Source of the DNA: Sabethes cyaneus
Lineage: Eukaryota; Arthropoda; Insecta; Diptera; Culicidae
Direction: 5' to 3'
DNA: 64,000 nucleotides
Assembly (NCBI RefSeq): GCF_943734655.1
Contig: NC_071354.1
Location: 76,731,838 to 76,795,837, forward strand
In this document: piece after piece, positions 23,520-34,561 of the stretch
How the letters are laid out: the number at the start of each line of letters is the position of its first letter
How positions within the stretch are numbered: position 1 is the first letter of the stretch
Translations under genes and position numbers: made by a program
The notes under the pieces: model-generated
The model's input: the letters and a program-made list of their open reading frames with translations, nothing else
Databases searched by the model: none
Told to the model about the DNA's origin: nothing

Positions 23520-24930
23520 CGCTAGCCATCCAGTAGAGAGCACCAAAGCCCCCAGCCACCCGATTATAGGAATATAATAAAATTGATTCAGAATTATAAC
23601 ATTTTTACTGTAGATGCAATGCATTTACACAAAAGCGTATTCACACAAAAACAAGGTAAACAGATGTTTTGTTGTATTATTTTGGGTTTGGCCAACTTTA
23701 AAGCTCATACTAAAGCATACTATGCAACTGAAGCTGATCACTGAAATTATTATTGCTTCCATTACAGAAAACAAATTGCGTTTGAAGTTATCTCGATATT
23801 TGCTCACAAATAAAACTTGTTTTCTGCACTATTACAAGTTTGTTGTTTCTCGGTAATTGGGTCTTATTCATGCAGCGTACCGAATTTCCTAGACAACTGG
23901 ATTAAACTTCCAGTGGCGCTAGATTGTTTGTACATAGAAACTATTTGAAGCTATCGTAGAGCCCGTTAGCTTAGGGTAGGCAGTCGTGCAATATTAGCCG
24001 AATAATGTCTAAATGAATCATACAGAATTACCCACCACAGCTATTATTTCATGTAAGGTACAGTCCTCATTTTAAAAAGTTTCACCAACATCTTTCAATT
24101 CAACTGCCAACCCTATCCCGCTGTGCCGCTGCAGTTGGAGAAAATGTTTACAATTTTCTCGTTTGCGTTGGCACGCAAACTATTCATTTGCCTGAGCTTA
24201 TCTCAGTGTCAACAAGTAAAACGAAAATACCAGCTGAGCGTTCTGAAACTTCCTGATAGTACACAGAGATATCTTCACGCTTCAGCTACGTTTATTTTCA
24301 TCGACTATTCTCAATTTAGTGACGCCTCGGTTTGTTTCGACGGTCCAAACAACAGCTCCCTGGACAAATATTGCAAAGTAAGCTGCATCTAGGGAAAGCG
24401 ACTAAGCAGCTGGTACTTTAGACGGCAATTAACTTAGAATTCATCGTTATAAGCCATTTTTGTTGGAAAATAAGGGGAAACTCATATCGTTGTTAAATAA
24501 GTTACAAAAAAGGAACCCATAGAGTTTTGAAGAATAAAGATATTCGATGATATTCCTACCCAGTGAATTCCACGATTATATTTCCTGGGCAAATCGATAG
24601 ATTCGCAATTTTCAATACACTCTTTCGAAAAAAAGAAAAAATAAATAGAAGAGATAGCAAGTATTTCTGCTGGGTGAATTTGGCATTTTTTTAGCGAGTT
24701 CTGGCCTTTAAAAGAGGTTTAGAGCGATCCTAAGCTTAATTTGAGAACATTTTCATTTTGGGTCTTTTCTGCACTTCAAAGGGGTTTATATCGATTCTGG
24801 ACCTAGTTTAGGACCATTTTAATCGAAATTCCAGGAAGCACTAATGTACCTACCATAGAGTGCACCTCCTTAGTATTAAGGTCTTTTTAGGACAGTTAAT
24901 AATGTATGCACTTAAAAAATGAACCAATTA
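23520..24930. other. Intergenic, nothing firm
   Basis: AT-rich. The open frames at 23,614 and 24,123 have no recognisable domain, promoter or splice context and I do not call them genes. Confidence 0.4.
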
Positions 24931-24934
24931 CGGA

Positions 24935-25330
24935 TGGCAAACAAAAGCTTCAAATCAAATTTTTCTTGGAGCAAATCCTGCGTTTATTAAGCCTTGTACG
25001 AAATGATGCGACGTCTTGCCGGGCGACGTTACAAAAACTGACGGGAGCCTTAAACGTGTCCGATGAAAAAAGATGGATGTCGGGGCATATTCATTAGTTC
25101 TTTCGTAGGCTTGGTGATCTTTTGGCCATCTTTTGGCCAATTATTGGAGCAGATCCACCATTTGAGGTTCGGCCAAAAATTTTCCATCGCAGCTGGGCCA
25201 TCCGCACGCTCTTTTAGTTTTGCTATGTGAACGCGGGCAAATGAAATGTGCGATGTATGCAGAAATGTCAAAAATGCTGTTCAAATACTACGAACGCGGA
25301 CTATGCCTTCCGCCATTATGGCTCGTAAAA
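24935..25330 (-). mobile_element. Tc1/mariner-type transposase C-terminal relic
   Basis: The minus strand reads ADGPAAMENFWPNLKWWI followed by CSNNWPKD, resembling the RPIE-FW--LK--VY--NW block of Tc1/mariner transposases. Downstream, RTRLRLPSVFVTSPGKTS fits the usual C-terminal helix region. The catalytic part is too decayed to read. Confidence 0.55.
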
Positions 25331-25960
25331 AGCTGGATAGGTGCCCAAGTAACACACAAAACAAACTAGAAAATAATATTCACAGAAAGTCGTTTCTGTC
25401 GTTTGTTTGTTTGTGCATAAAAAGCAGAAACACTGTGCCGTACAACGATAATACCAATTGTATGAAGTCTATTTTACAGCTGCAAAGAACCGCCCAAGTC
25501 TTACTTGTTAACCAACTGCAGAAGACTGAATGTGATCAGCAGTCAGATAGTTGAATGCGGTCAGATGATGCACTGAACCGTTCATACCCCGCGATGGCAC
25601 AACGTAAACACTGCCGAGATTGTGTATTACGCGAGACTTATTCTAATGCTGACGCCCACATCTCTCCTCTCCTCTCTGGGACAGAGTTTGTGGCGGAGGT
25701 TAATCCCTGTGGCTGCTCGCCAAGATGGTACAGCAGTCTGGCGTAATTACCAGCTCTTACATAGTTCAAATGCTTAGCAATTCCGATATTCGTTTTAAAT
25801 CGACACCATCAAAAACACTACTGAATTTTCCAACCGAAGTTCGTCTAATTCTTAATCATTTTTACTAAACATATTACTCCGTTAACATCAGTGATGGGCC
25901 CGTACACATTTGCATCCCGGAATACTGAATGCGGCGAAAAGGAAAAATAGCTGCATGCTA

Positions 25961-26218
25961 CACTAGAATCTCATTTTACGTGATTTCGTTTTAAGTCTGA
26001 AATTTGAATAAACGTTCTCTCGTTTTACGTCCAAAATTTGAATTACCGTACTCTTTTTTTTACATCCAAATTTGAATTAACATCCTCTCGTTTTACGTCC
26101 AAAATTTGAATTAACATCCTCCCATTTTATGCCCAAAATTTGAATTAACGTCCTCTTTTTTTACGACCGATTTTGTTTTACGTCCCCCCAATACTGGACG
26201 TAAAACGAGATTTGAGTG
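25961..26218. mobile_element. Tc1/mariner-type MITE with an internal tandem array
   Basis: The ends are CACTAGAATCTCATTTTACG and the inverted …CGTAAAACGAGATTTGAGTG, with TA on both sides. Inside, a roughly 38-bp unit (AAATTTGAATTAACRTCCTC plus TCGTTTTACGTCCA) is repeated about five times. The unit contains the TIR motif TTTTACGTCC, so the array looks like multiplied terminal sequence. Confidence 0.85.
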
Positions 26219-26224
26219 TATCTA

Positions 26225-26640
26225 TCTTCTATCTTCTCTATATAAAACTGAGTGTGAGTATGTTTCGCCATAAGTCCAGTACGTCTTGACCGTTCTCTAT
26301 CAAACTTCGCACATATGTTCCTTGGCATAAGGGATTCCTTGGGGAGCACTTGGGGGTTGACAAAAGGGAGTCTCCTTAATAGGGCGGAGGCCATAACTCC
26401 GAAACGCCTGGATGTTCGTCCTCAAACTTCAAACACGTGTTTTTGACATAAAAGAATTAGCGCAGGGGGTTGATAAAAGAGGGGCACGGTCTCTTACAAG
26501 GTGGGAAGAAGGTTCAAATTGGTAAAGGGGTGTGTGGAATTGCATTTGAAACGATAGCAGTTGTACAAGCGGTAGGATTTCTGAAAGGGGGAATAGGGTG
26601 GCAACTAATAAGAGCTTCAAAAACGTAAAAAAATCTTTGT
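26225..26640. repeat. Repeat-like block, family unknown
   Basis: It contains two related segments (TTCGCACATATGTTCCTTGGCAT… and TTCAAACACGTGTTTTTGACAT…, each followed by a GGGGGTTGA(C/T)AAAAG stretch), so a ~125-bp unit is repeated. It resembles decayed mobile-element sequence, but I cannot name it. Confidence 0.45.
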
Positions 26641-26861
26641 GACGATCTATAGGGATTACCGAAAAGAAGACAAATTTACAAGTGGCTGGGAGGCAACAGG
26701 AGTGGAACTGACAAAGGGAGTAGACTCATTCAAATGAATAAAAACAGTTTTGTTTCTTGCATTACGAAAATTTTTGTTACAATAACAGATGTACAAGTTA
26801 CGTGACTGAGAGACAAAAAAAGCAAAGCCAGTCCAGTCCAGTTGATAACTTGACCCTTCTT

Positions 26862-27024
26862 TATCGACAGACTTCGCAGCCGGCTATTAGAGTACAGGAC
26901 AGTTACGGGGCTAGTGCAACGATCCTTCTGACTCTATCTAGCAGCACCGCCAAGCCGAGATTCGACCATACGACGACTGGTTTGTGAGACCAGTATCGTA
27001 CCTCGAAACCAACTAAGCGGCTAA
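26862..27024 (-). mobile_element. tRNA-derived SINE, SINE200-like, copy 2
   Basis: Aligns throughout with the copy at 4,425-4,585. Minus-strand head: TTAGTTGGTTTCGAGGTACG (A box) and TGGTCGAATCTCGG (B box). Confidence 0.75.
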
Positions 27025-27104
27025 GCGGCGAACTGAGAGTAAACCAGTAAAACCACTTCATAATCAAGTACCACCATACTGAACAAAGCCTTCTTTTCGA
27101 CAAA

Positions 27105-27350
27105 GGTTGTACCGAACCGTGTCATCCATCTATGGTCGTACCGAACCATATACTTCATTGAACAATCATGGTACCGAATTATTTCACTTATTGATGGTAG
27201 TACCGTAACACTTTATTATAGAGAATAATTTTCATCGCTAATGATCGTACCGAACCATTTTTTTCATCTATGATCCTACCGAACCATATATTTCATTAAA
27301 CAATGATCGTTCCGGATCATTTTACTTATAAATGTTCGTACCAATTTAAT
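27105..27350. repeat. Duplicated ACCGAACCAT unit
   Basis: Two roughly 100-bp units (27,106-27,205 and 27,247-27,345) are imperfect copies. Each contains GTACCGAACC…CATCTATG…ACCGAACCATAT…TTCATTRAACAAT. The shorter motif TACCGAACCAT recurs inside each. Confidence 0.7.
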
Positions 27351-28043
27351 ACTTCCGTTTTTGCGAAGTTTAATTGAAATAGGCCTCTTACAAGAATAAT
27401 TTAATTTGTAGGATATGACTATACTGGTATACGTCCCAAGGTAAGGTAAAATTTGACAAATTGTATTGTTCTTTTCTATATGGAACTAATTAACATTAAT
27501 AGTAGTCGAATTTATACGTTTAACATATTAGATATTCAATAAAATGTACTTACGCCCTTTAAACTCTCAAACTGGACTTACCAACATCTGTAAAAATCAT
27601 GTAATGTTATATCTGAAATATGTAGAGCACTTTCTACGTGTTTTTTATTTCGTGAAGTGGTGGCTTAGCAAGTGATTTGCAATGAATATTTTGTCGATTT
27701 AACTTTGTTCTTTGTACTTACGGCACTTAAAAGGGCGTAACTCAAATTTCCACCGTATCAGGATTTTAAAAGTTTCACCAGAGATGCAGTACAATCTCAC
27801 AAATCGACTAGTGAGGTACGATTTCATGGAACATTTTTTTTAATAACGGTCTGGGGGAGCACCGTGGGTTGTCTCCGTCACCCGACGCGTTAAGGAATTT
27901 AATCTAAGTGAACCTGTGATGTAGAGGAAAAAGTAGGAGGGATCTTGTATCGGGCATGTATTGCTTAAATCCCAAACGGGGTTCGACCCAATGTGATTTA
28001 AAACGGTGAGGAAGAAGAAGCCATTTGATGGTATTAGTAGCGA

Positions 28044-28112
28044 AAAGTCAGGAAACGACGTCAAACTACAAAAACAAACCGCGCCGAACAATGGGGTTTG
28101 TTTTTGGTGTTT
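28044..28112. repeat. Hairpin with 24-bp arms
   Basis: GACGTCAAACTACAAAAACA pairs with TGTTTTTGGTGTTTGACGTC across a short GC-rich loop (28,056-28,110). It may be the heart of a fold-back element; outer ends not found. Confidence 0.65.
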
Positions 28113-28119
28113 GACGTCA

Positions 28120-31100
28120 TGCTTAATCGTGATTGGTCGATATACGATTTCACCCACACCGTGATGAAATTTCTTCATGGCACTAACACCACTTTACCAA
28201 CATCACCACACATGTATATACCACATTGGGTTCGGCCCACTTTTTATTGTTGCGACTGCAATTATCTACTTCTTTCCGTGCAAAACGTTCGAAACTCGAT
28301 GATGATAGCACTATACCACCCAGTAACAATTACCAAATGCACAAACAAGCGCCAGCCGAAGCAAATTCGCATTTTGTTTCAGAATTCCAGCCGAATAGTT
28401 AATATATAGCGCTACAAAATACATTCTTTTTTCTGACCTTATATTTCACATCTATAGTCACCATGAATTTGGCAATGGATCGCCAATGTGATATCCTTTG
28501 GTTCGCCATCTCCACTACCCAAATAATGTTTAAACAACACATATAGTACATTCTAGTTGAATCATCCTGAATGATATAGATACCAGGATGCCAAAGTTTA
28601 CTCCGTGGAACACCTAAAAATAATCATGGGCGTTGAGGTACAAGACAAATGAAGACTCGACTGAATTACGAAAATTGGATGATTAAACTGTGCCTAAATT
28701 GTCTTTGGCAAAGTATTTCATTCGCTATGTGTGTGAAACGATGTTTTCACCTGGATAAGATTGTTCTATTTGAGAAGCAAAATATGGATGATAAGAGTGC
28801 AAAAGACAGAAAATATTTTGCACAATACATCGATTTGTGCTTTCATAGCGTATAGTCGTAAATCAGATGGTATGGTACAATTCGAATATCACTCCAGTTC
28901 TTTCATTCACATGCCGAAAACATTTACAATTATCTGAGGAAAACAGTTTCAATGCCTCTCAAAGACAGTTATCTACAACATATAACTTACCCGATAAGAA
29001 AACCTTTGAGTCATCCACAACCAAAGCTGAAATACCGAAAGCCCAGAAACAAAAATGCAATTTCATCTCAACCATTATTTGTATTCAATGTTGACTTTAT
29101 TCTCTGTTCAGAAGGGAGTGGGGAAGGGGGAGAGTAAATACAGTAAATATATGTACTTTTTTTCTTCATTAAGATACACAAGTTTTCCTCTTATGAGCGA
29201 AAGCTCTTCTAGCCAGTGCGTCGCTTATGATAATGCTTCGCCAGAAATCTCATGTTGGATTTTTTTTTCTCGCCGAACTTCGGCTTACGGCGACTTTTCC
29301 TACCGCGCGCGTTTCATGCTAATGTTGAAAATCACTGCCGAGCTATTTTTATCCTTCTTTTCTATTCGCTTTCGCGCCTTTCCTACTGCTGAGCAATTGT
29401 TTTTTTTTTTTTTTGTTTGCACCGGAAGTTTTGTTGGGTATGTATGTACGTATGGTTATTTCTGTCTGCATGTGCCTGTTGTATGCTTATCTAGATTTTC
29501 TACTTGTGAGCGGGTGTTTGCCTAAAAGTTCAACAAGTGCAATTTTCAGCTCAGAAGTATTGTTTTTATAGTCTGCTTGGGAAGATAAAAGTCCAATAAT
29601 CTATCTTTTGCTAGTCGATTTCAAACTGCAGATGAGCACGCCCATCAAATTATTGTCTCGGAAATCTACATCGTGGAGGAAGCAACTGTTATCAGTATTT
29701 TCTTCGTTTATTTTTTCATAGCTATTTGGTTTGTTCTTTTCTTTATTGTCCATTGGCTTCTGTTGATGATTAACTATTCTCTTTCATTCGAAAATATGTT
29801 TCTTCTTGATGCAATTTATTGTCATGGCTTGTTTCCATTCTGTCATGGTAGTTTTCTTTTTCGTAAGCTTAAGTTTCCCATCATTCTATCTCGATCCTAA
29901 CTTGCCTAGACTAATGTCTAATTGTTTGTCACTATATTACTATATTATTCATCAATAGAAATGAGTATATAATTTTTCGGCAAGGACACACAGTCGCACA
30001 CTTTCCACCGGAAGCTATATAATGTGGGTGGGGTGGAAAGCGTGTTTCGTCGTTGCCTTGCAGCGATGGCTTCCCACTAGTTGGGAATAATATGTATTGT
30101 CCATTGATTTCTTTTTGATACTTAACACCTAGCGGTTAGCAGATTGTTAGGAGAGGATTGTATTCTAATGGGTAAAATTTGTATGTAAGGAAAACTGTCA
30201 AATTCGAACCGGAATCTGCAGTGACCGTAGTAATGATAGGGAAAAACTGAGACAGATAATCGTTGTGTAGGAAAAATTGTCGTGCACAGCATGTTTCGAT
30301 AAATGTTTTCAATTGATTTTTCTCCCATTTTCCTACCACATGATTCGTTCGTAGTTTATTATGAAATAAAACATGAGAATTATTTATTGTGTGGTCAATG
30401 AGCAGCGAGTCTTCAATTTCACACGAATATTTGCAGTGAATGTATGATTTTGATGCAATGAATTGGTTAAATTACCATGAAACCCATCAAATTATGGTTT
30501 GCTTAGCATTGGAGATACATTCAATCAGACTCTCATTTACTCATTTACTCATTTGTCTGTCAATTTTTTTGGTAAAATTCGGTAGAGTGGAAAAAGATGG
30601 AGTTTTCGGAATTACAAATAATGAGTCAAAATAATATTCAATGAATTGAAATTGGTGTAGAGTAATTTTCAACATTATTTGGAGGTAATTTATAAAAAAT
30701 TTGTACCAAATATCTACAGGCCGACAAACTGCGAACACAAATTTCGCTACCGAGTTCGACCTTTCTTCCAAATTTGCCAGGCGAGTGATTTATCAATCGT
30801 ACCGTCTAATCCATCCATCTCGCTTCCAGGATTGATTCCCTCGGCATCCATAAAACATGATCTGATCAGAGCGACGAAAGTACTTCAAATCAAACCGAGT
30901 CGAGTCGCATCAAAAGCAATCAATCCGCTGACAACGCGCAGCGAAAGCAAAGCAATTAGGTATAAGAACCTGCTAACGAGACAATTTAATTTGAACATTT
31001 CTTATAGCATCTCCATCTTTCTTCCGATTTGTACTATCACCGAATTCCGCCATCGAATGGCCTTGTCTGAAAATGTGGGTCTGCCATTATATATTACTTG

Positions 31101-32220
31101 ACTGCTATTCTCCGTATCCTAGAAAACGGTACTGATAAATTGAAGGGGTTTTTCTTCCCCCACAACTCGCTACATTGTAGAAGTACGTAGTACTTCGGCG
31201 ATAGGGAAGCCGGCATTTATAGGCAACAAGCGATTATAATTTCAGATTACCGCTCTTCAATTTGTTCACGAAGAACGACTCAATATAAAACCAATTTTAT
31301 TTTTTCATTATCATGATTTTACAGTAAGTCGACTTAATAACATAACCTCGCATAACAGACACTCCGTTCGCCCACCAAGCAGTCCACCACGTAAATGATA
31401 GCATAAATCTGAATGAATTTGTCTACAACACTAGGTTAGGTCCAAACCCCTCTACACTATAATAGCTGCCACCGTGTTTTCTGGCTGGTTTGTATAACGA
31501 TTTAATATATCTCAATGATGCGTCCGGAACCGCGCAGTCTTCCAGCGGATGCCGAAATGACGAAACGGTCGTAGACCACAACAAATAAACTATTCGGGTA
31601 GGATCAAGTCCTGCCATCAGGACCTGGCTGTTGGCAGCGGACCGGGAATGTTCGTGGGAAATGTTGAGAAATATTTGATGATAAGCAAAAATGAATAGGT
31701 AGCGTTCCATTTCCGGTGAACATCCTCGGGTTACACTTTTATTCGACCGCAAACAGCCACCGTCCGTGAATGGGTTGGGTATTTATGGTTGGCAAACAGC
31801 AGTGCCATGTTTGTTTTTACTCTCAGAGCTATACCTAATTTTGAGTACAATAGTGTCTATAAATATGTTAGGATAAAATTTCATATTTATATTAGGGTTA
31901 TTAAAAGGAGAAGGATATTGTTTTCTTCTAAATATAAAAAGTTCAGTTTTTTAAGTTTTTCAATTTGATATGAGAGAAAGGATATGAGGATAGAGATATT
32001 GTTTATTTTAGTAAGTCAGCTTCGCTGCCAGAAAGCTGAAGCAGAGGAAGATTTCCAGTGAAAAACCGAAATTATAGAAGTTTCAACCCTAATCAGTTTG
32101 ACGGTCGTAACCGCTCTTGTTAGATAATAAATACATCTTAAAATTGTCAATAATTGTTACCTAACTCTACGCTTCAATACCGTATATAAATGCTTATAAA
32201 CACTTACGAGGGGGCTCCTT
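28120..32220. other. Long intergenic stretch between the small gene's repeats and Nplp1
   Basis: AT-rich, mostly featureless. Open frames at 29,055, 30,679 and 31,423 (minus) show no domain. A hairpin CACACTTTCCACC / GGTGGAAAGCGTG lies at 29,998-30,042. The right end (from about 32,220) is the likely Nplp1 3' UTR, with minus-strand AATAAA at 32,221-32,226. Confidence 0.4.
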
Positions 32221-32478
32221 TTTATTTTGTTTTATTGTGTCTTAGTCTAAAGATGTATATAATAAGGTTAAACAGCTTTTTTTTTGAAATTTTACTTACA
32301 TTTTTTGGTTTTGTTTGGTTTAGTTGATATTCGAAACGCCACCTTGTAGTTAAAAAACTATTAAAACAATATACAGTGCCAGCAGCATTACCTTTTTAAC
32401 CAGTGCGAATTATTGTCTTGTGTCAGCTTCACTTCAATTATACTTTTGTTTGATAAATTCAAAACAGCTACGATCTAC

Positions 32479-32923
32479 TTAGATATATCTTAAAGCATTT
32501 CGTCCGTAGACCGCCTGTATGTACTTATTGTCCAGGTAGTACTGTTTCTTAAGGTAGTAGAGCAACTTGCGTAACCGTGCGGCGCATTGGAACTCGTCCT
32601 CGGTGTAGAAGGGGTTGGGCGGGACCTCACTGGAGTCTCCGTAATACAGCGGGAGCTCCTCGCGTGATCCGCCGCCGTACGTTCGGAGACGAGTCGCGAA
32701 AACGTCGCCAGTGTAGCGCGGTAAGTCTGGGCGGTGCGGAACCCCACGTAGACTGTAGGCCGGGTGTTCCCCAGCTGCTGCTGCTGCTGCTGCTGCCGCT
32801 GCTACTTGCGAAGAAGGGGGAAGGGGCGCCTCGAAATCCGCTGCTGTCGCTACTAGTGTCGCATCGTCTACAAACGCCGGCGGTTGGTTGTCGTAGTCGC
32901 TCGGGTTGGAGGTAAAACTCGAC
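32479..32923 (-). CDS. Probable 3'-terminal coding exon of Nplp1 (or of a separate gene)
   Basis: A minus-strand frame of 148 codons runs from an acceptor (TTTTGAAAG|G) to TAA at 32,481-32,479. It encodes SSFTSNPSDYDNQPPAFVDD, a polyalanine run of about nine, then EELPLYYGDSSEVPPNPFY and TEDEFQCAARLRKLLYYLKK, ending QYYLDNKYIQAVYGRN with ALRYI. The composition is clearly protein-like. The exon needs one base to finish the incoming codon, which matches the two bases left by the upstream Nplp1 exon ending at 51,912. That donor (GAG|GTCTCA) is weak and the implied intron is about 19 kb, so the link to Nplp1 is an inference. A likely AATAAA lies at 32,221-32,226, some 255 nt downstream. Confidence 0.65.
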
Positions 32924-33970
32924 CTTTCAAAATAATTATCACAACAAAAGAAAAGAAAACGGAAACATATTAAAGCAATGGATCATATTTTTCTACAATT
33001 ATTAGCAATTAACATAAATTTCTAACATTAATTACTAACTACGCCAAGGATTCAACACAGTCTGCAAGAAATTTCAACGAGATTTGCTATCGAACTCGAA
33101 ATAGTTAAGACAACAAACGAACTTCAACTACATTAGAAAATATTTATATCTACTACCTACATTAATGAAAGTAAGTAAAAATCGGACAATGTAATATAAC
33201 CTAACGAGAATAATCTATATTTAACTAATTTAACATTTCCACACTTTTATGGAGGCATATTGGGCCATTCTTTAATATAAACATTAATCAATGGACTATA
33301 TAATTGTCATCTTTACGAATCTTATGGAAACTTATTTTCATTTAATGATAAATAAAAATGTGTGACTATTTGTTTATTTGCGGGAGGGTGAATTCCGTAC
33401 TGTCAAACCTGATTTTCTGCGGTTATTTTTGTGCGATAAACAAGTACTTCACAAAAACAGATTATAAGTCGATTTTCATGTCAGAATGCAACTAGAATGA
33501 TTTTGCTGGAAGCTAAGATTGGCTAATAGAATAGATTTATTTTATTTAAACCACTGGCTTTAAAAAAAATGCAGAATTTGGATGGCGCGTTAATTTAAGC
33601 TAGCTTTCATTCCAAAATGCATGATAAAATTTAATGCGCATATGCAGCACAAGTACGAAAACTGCTGAAAACTCATTATATATTCATTCGGATTTTTTAT
33701 TATGGTCGTTGTAAATCAAATCGAAGAGAATACTCTGACAGTGAAACTTTACTTATAATAAGCTGACCCGACAAACTTCGTATTACCACAAATTAAGCCG
33801 TGTTGTACATAAATCGTGAATCTCGGATGACCATTGTCACAATCTAGAGTTTTGCAAGTTTCTGAGGAGCTTCATGGGTGTTTTAATATACAAATTTTCC
33901 TTACAGTAAAGTAGAAAACAACTCCCCCCATTGCTTAACTTGATAAAATAAAGCGGATAGCATTTAAATA
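32924..33970. other. Intron or intergenic AT-rich sequence
   Basis: No gene or repeat that I can support. If the Nplp1 model is right this is the 3' end of its last intron. Confidence 0.4.
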
Positions 33971-33974
33971 TTCG

Positions 33975-34140
33975 CCATCATTACAAACCATTTCGCCGAC
34001 TACCATTTTGCGGAACACCAATTCTCGGTTAACGCGGAATATAGAGTTTCGCAGAATACCATTTCACGAAAAACCTTACGCGGGATGTACCATTTCACGG
34101 AAAATCTTTTCGTATACAGTACCATTTCGCAGGGGTGACC
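33975..34140. repeat. Short irregular repeats of a CCATTTCGC motif
   Basis: ACCATTTCGC or ACCATTTCACG recurs at irregular spacings of 20-45 bp with related GCGGAA(T/C)A motifs. It is followed by a GC-rich block (34,205-34,275) rich in GCCGGCG. Looks like the edge of an old transposon. Confidence 0.5.
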
Positions 34141-34399
34141 CAACTGAAGAAAAGTAATAGAGGTCAGTAGCACTAAGAAAATAAATAAACCTAGATAGAG
34201 GTGATCTCTACGCAGTGGCCGGCGCTTCCGGCGGCAGGACGCCGGCAACACTCGCGGCCTGTGGCCGCCTCGCCCTGAATCATCTAATGTTACTATTGAT
34301 AGTTTTTGGTGGTCTTGTTATTGATTAATGTTTTATGAAAGTGTCTAAAATTTCTCGAGTTCGATTAGTTTTTCTTAGTTCGCAAAAATTTCTGTTTTA

Positions 34400-34548
34400 T
34401 TTCTATAAGAGTCCTTATCCCCCTACCTCAGGGGTTAGGGGTCTCAAACCATCATAAAAAAATCCTGTCTCCAAAACCCCCCACATGTCAAATTTGGTTC
34501 CATTTGCTTAATTAGTACTCTACGTATAAGAATATTTGTATTTCGTTT
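34400..34548. repeat. Left part of a dispersed repeat split by the LINE insertion
   Basis: The sequence around TCCAAAACCCCCCACATGTC and TGGTTCCATTTGCTTAATTAG reappears at about 37,465-37,515. Further units follow to about 37,690 in the right flank. The LINE at 34,562 landed inside this tandem-like repeat. Confidence 0.7.
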
Positions 34549-34561
34549 GTATGGAAGCCCC

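Noticed and set aside
24123..24392. 89-codon plus-strand frame with a hydrophobic start
   Set aside because: Hydrophobic segment is internal and no TATA, intron or family support was found.
29055..29525. 156-codon plus-strand frame
   Set aside because: Poly-T stretches give a Phe run; no domain, signal peptide or promoter seen.
30679..31101. 140-codon plus-strand frame
   Set aside because: No recognisable domain, no splice or promoter context; could be chance.
32577..32915. 112-codon plus-strand frame and an overlapping 85-codon minus frame
   Set aside because: The third minus frame is open from acceptor to stop, in splice phase, and has protein-like composition; the others are shadows.
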